64,000 nt of DNA from an uncultured Faecalibacterium sp. (lineage in GTDB: Bacteria; Bacillota; Clostridia; Oscillospirales; Ruminococcaceae), in NCBI GenBank assembly GCA_900551435.1, contig URVW01000001.1, positions 1 to 64,000 on the forward strand, read 5' to 3'. Positions 62,379 through 64,000 of this stretch are shown in pieces (the first letter of the stretch is position 1; each line of letters starts with the position of its first letter). The position numbers were made by a program, and so were the translations under genes. The notes under the pieces were generated by a model. That model did no database searches, was not told where the DNA came from, and worked only from the letters and a program-made list of their open reading frames with translations.

Positions 62379-62663
62379 TTAGAAAACGTCAAGGGTGATG
62401 GTTCCGCCCTCTTTGGTGCTGATTTCGTACTCGACGGTGTGAATGTCGGGGAATACCAGCTTCTCGATGCCCAAAATGCTGGAAAGCGGAACAGAAAGCG
62501 TTGTACTTCCGGCCATGAGATGCAGTTCTGTCTTGTCCCGGCGGGTATGCAGTTGGACGTCTTGGAAAGCGATGTCTGCCCCGGTAAAGATGGCGCAAAC
62601 GCTGGCCGTGCACTTAAACGTCTCCCTTACAAAGGTGTCGATGGGAATTTTATAATCTGTCAT
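62379..62663 (-). CDS. small unknown island protein
   Basis: 94 residues; start 62663 (MTDYKIPIDTF) behind GGAGG, rejecting 62699. Alternating strands (CAIFTGADIAFQDVQLHTRR) suggest a small beta fold. No motif recognised. Confidence 0.6.
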   Translation of the reverse strand: MTDYKIPIDTFVRETFKCTASVCAIFTGADIAFQDVQLHTRRDKTELHLMAGSTTLSVPLSSILGIEKLVFPDIHTVEYEISTKEGGTITLDVF

Positions 62664-62729
62664 AGTAAACCTCCTATAAAAGAGCGGCACTACTCTCACT
62701 CGTGCCCTTGATCTCTGCCTTTCTGTGAT

Positions 62730-63392
62730 TTAGTCGGCTTTTACGAACGTCTCCATGCAGTCAGCACAGATAACGCGAACGTCCTTGGTGCTCCGGATGA
62801 TGGTTCCACACTTGGGGCATATCCACCGCCGGGTACTGCTCTTGGCCTTGGGCGGCTTGGGTGCACCTGTCTGACTGCTTCCCGGTGCTTTACTGCCCGC
62901 GCCTGTGCCGAACATATCAGCCCACGCCAGACGCTCGCCCATCTGGATATCTTGCCAGCCCATAAAGATGATGAAGTCCAGCAGTTCTTCGGAAGGGCTT
63001 GTGATGGTCCAGCCGTATTTCTCGTGATGCTGTACGACCAGACCGTGAGCTTCGGCCTGTTCCTTGAAGCGCTTGTTGTGATAGACGCCATTGTTGGACG
63101 TGTCCTTGATTTGGTTCTCAAGGTTGTACTCGTGCACCATCTCGTGAAGGAGCGTTGCGGCGGTCTCTTCAATGGGACGGTCGAGCGTGGCTGACGAGAT
63201 ATTGATTTCGTATTTGCTTTCCTGTCCGGCCTTCCAAACCTTCGAACAAGTGATATGGCCATAGGCGGACGGGGTTTTCTTGAGGGATATGATTGGTTCG
63301 GGAAGTTTGCCCTCAAAGTAATGCTTGTTCAGCTCACGGAACATCTTTTCCAGCTGTCCAGCGGCACGGGACGTTTTTACAGTCTGCTTCAT
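62730..63392 (-). CDS. SprT-like metalloprotease
   Basis: 220 residues; start 63392. LLHEMVHEYN (HExxH) lies in the SprT-like context, and a C-terminal zinc ribbon CPKCGTII ... CADCMETF follows. The family (Spartan-like) cleaves DNA-protein cross-links in other organisms. Many mobile elements carry it. The substrate here is unknown. Confidence 0.88.
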   Translation of the reverse strand: MKQTVKTSRAAGQLEKMFRELNKHYFEGKLPEPIISLKKTPSAYGHITCSKVWKAGQESKYEINISSATLDRPIEETAATLLHEMVHEYNLENQIKDTSNNGVYHNKRFKEQAEAHGLVVQHHEKYGWTITSPSEELLDFIIFMGWQDIQMGERLAWADMFGTGAGSKAPGSSQTGAPKPPKAKSSTRRWICPKCGTIIRSTKDVRVICADCMETFVKAD

Positions 63393-63487
63393 GGCTTGTA
63401 CCTCTCTCTGATGTGTTATTGAAAAATACCGGGACAGATGTTATAATGATTCCATCCCGGCGGACGGGTCTTTTTAGTGGTGGTGCA
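63393..63487. other. short gap with a terminator-like hairpin
   Basis: ATCCCGG/CCGGGAT-like pairing near 63451 and a TTTTT run; no gene visible. Confidence 0.4.
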
Positions 63488-63763
63488 TTAGGAGATAGTC
63501 AGTCGGGTTCCGGTCACGGTCTTGCTGTATTCGCTGTACAGGTCGGGGGCAACCGCCTTGATGGCCTTACTGTCAAGCCGTGTGCTGGAAAAATCGGACA
63601 GGCGGACTTTGTGGCAGCCGACTTCGAGATAGTTGGTGGAGCGCTCTGCAAGGGCTTCCCGAATCTGCGCCTTTAAGACTTCCTGTTCGGCCTGTGCCGT
63701 CTCAATCAGTTGGGCGGCTTCTTTGTACTGTTCAACGAGAACCAATAATGCGTCAATGCTCAT
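63488..63763 (-). CDS. small unknown island protein
   Basis: 91 residues; start 63763 behind AGAGAGGT. A helical first half (EQYKEAAQLIETAQAEQEVL) and a strand-rich second half. Not recognised. Confidence 0.6.
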   Translation of the reverse strand: MSIDALLVLVEQYKEAAQLIETAQAEQEVLKAQIREALAERSTNYLEVGCHKVRLSDFSSTRLDSKAIKAVAPDLYSEYSKTVTGTRLTIS

Positions 63764-63834
63764 GTGTGTACCTCTCTGTATGTGTTGTTGGTGTTCGTGT
63801 GGTGGGAAGTGGTGTTCCCGACGACAAGATGATA

Positions 63835-63937
63835 GCATAGAATAGCAAGCATGTAAATCCGCATACTGCACAAAGTTATATGCAAGCATAGTATAGGAAG
63901 CATACAATGTGCACAAACCGGACTTTTCGCTTATAAT
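63835..63937. promoter_or_regulatory. divergent promoter region with AAGCAT repeats
   Basis: Minus strand: TTACAT, 16 bases, TATCAT, extended TGC. Plus strand: TATAAT (63932-63937). Between them AAGCAT occurs three times and TGCACAAA twice, possible operators. Confidence 0.5.
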
Positions 63938-63956
63938 AGGTGTATAGGAGAAAACA

Positions 63957-64000
63957 ATGGCATCAGATGCACAGCGTAAGGCGAACGCAAAATATCTCGC
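63957..64000 (+). CDS. start of a gene cut by the window end
   Basis: ATG 63957 behind AGGAGAAA begins MASDAQRKANAKYL. Similar starts are seen in small mobile-element proteins of Firmicutes. The rest lies outside the window, so no function is assigned. Confidence 0.6.
   Translation, partial: MASDAQRKANAKYL

Overview
The window looks like the chromosome of a gut Firmicute of the Oscillospiraceae (Faecalibacterium/Gemmiger-like). Coding GC is fairly high. Ribosome-binding sites are AGGAGG type, and many promoters have an extended -10 (TGnTATAAT). Gene content also fits: a reverse-type rubrerythrin, an FMN/FAD flavoprotein, pyrB-pyrI, and a pyrimidine permease. The genus is an inference, not proven.

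Layout. (1) 10-55: the 3' half of tRNA-Lys(CTT), on the minus strand. It looks like an attachment-site copy with an island to its right. (2) 603-9019: an accessory cluster with an HTH-type protein broken by an in-frame TAG, a Tat-exported M23 peptidase, a PP2C phosphatase, a small exported protein, a 1063-residue kinase fused to a P-loop ATPase, and a small membrane protein. (3) 9.3-15.4 kb: a lower-GC integrated element with a frameshifted ParB-like protein, RepA, a DnaC-like ATPase, RhuM and a large serine recombinase, followed by a remnant tyrosine recombinase. (4) 15.8-25.7 kb: a ten-gene operon with a vWA membrane protein, coiled-coil and membrane proteins, an OmpA-like lipoprotein, a His-Me finger nuclease-like protein with an acidic tail, a VirD4-like ATPase with a partner, and two HExxH membrane peptidases. 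It is driven in part by a duplicated promoter module. (5) 25.9-37.5 kb: mostly housekeeping, with a MATE exporter, GNAT proteins, GntR-pyrB-pyrI, a cupin, a LytTR two-component pair, an NSS transporter and a DUF2971 protein. (6) 37.5-43.3 kb: a type VII secretion-like locus with two WXG100-type proteins, a frameshifted EssC-like ATPase and a PD-(D/E)XK toxin-like protein. (7) 43.9-53.9 kb: mgsA, a flavin reductase with its OmpR-type two-component system, rubrerythrin, uraA, and a cysteine desulfurase next to a TtcA-like protein. (8) 54.0 kb to the window end: a second island starting at a 3' fragment of tRNA-Leu(TAA). It holds a DECH helicase, about 600 bases of tandem mini-hairpins, a frameshifted radical SAM gene, small paralogous proteins, HTH repressors, a serine resolvase and a SprT-like protease.

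The best candidates for undescribed biology are the 15.8-25.7 kb operon (envelope proteins, nuclease and VirD4-like ATPase with no conjugation genes), the kinase/phosphatase cluster at 0.6-9.0 kb, and the hairpin array at 57.0-57.6 kb between a helicase and a radical SAM gene. Four genes are broken by a single stop or a one-base shift (TAG at 1128, and near 9946, 38203 and 58370). Each would be whole if repaired, so either recent decay or base errors in this sequence are possible.
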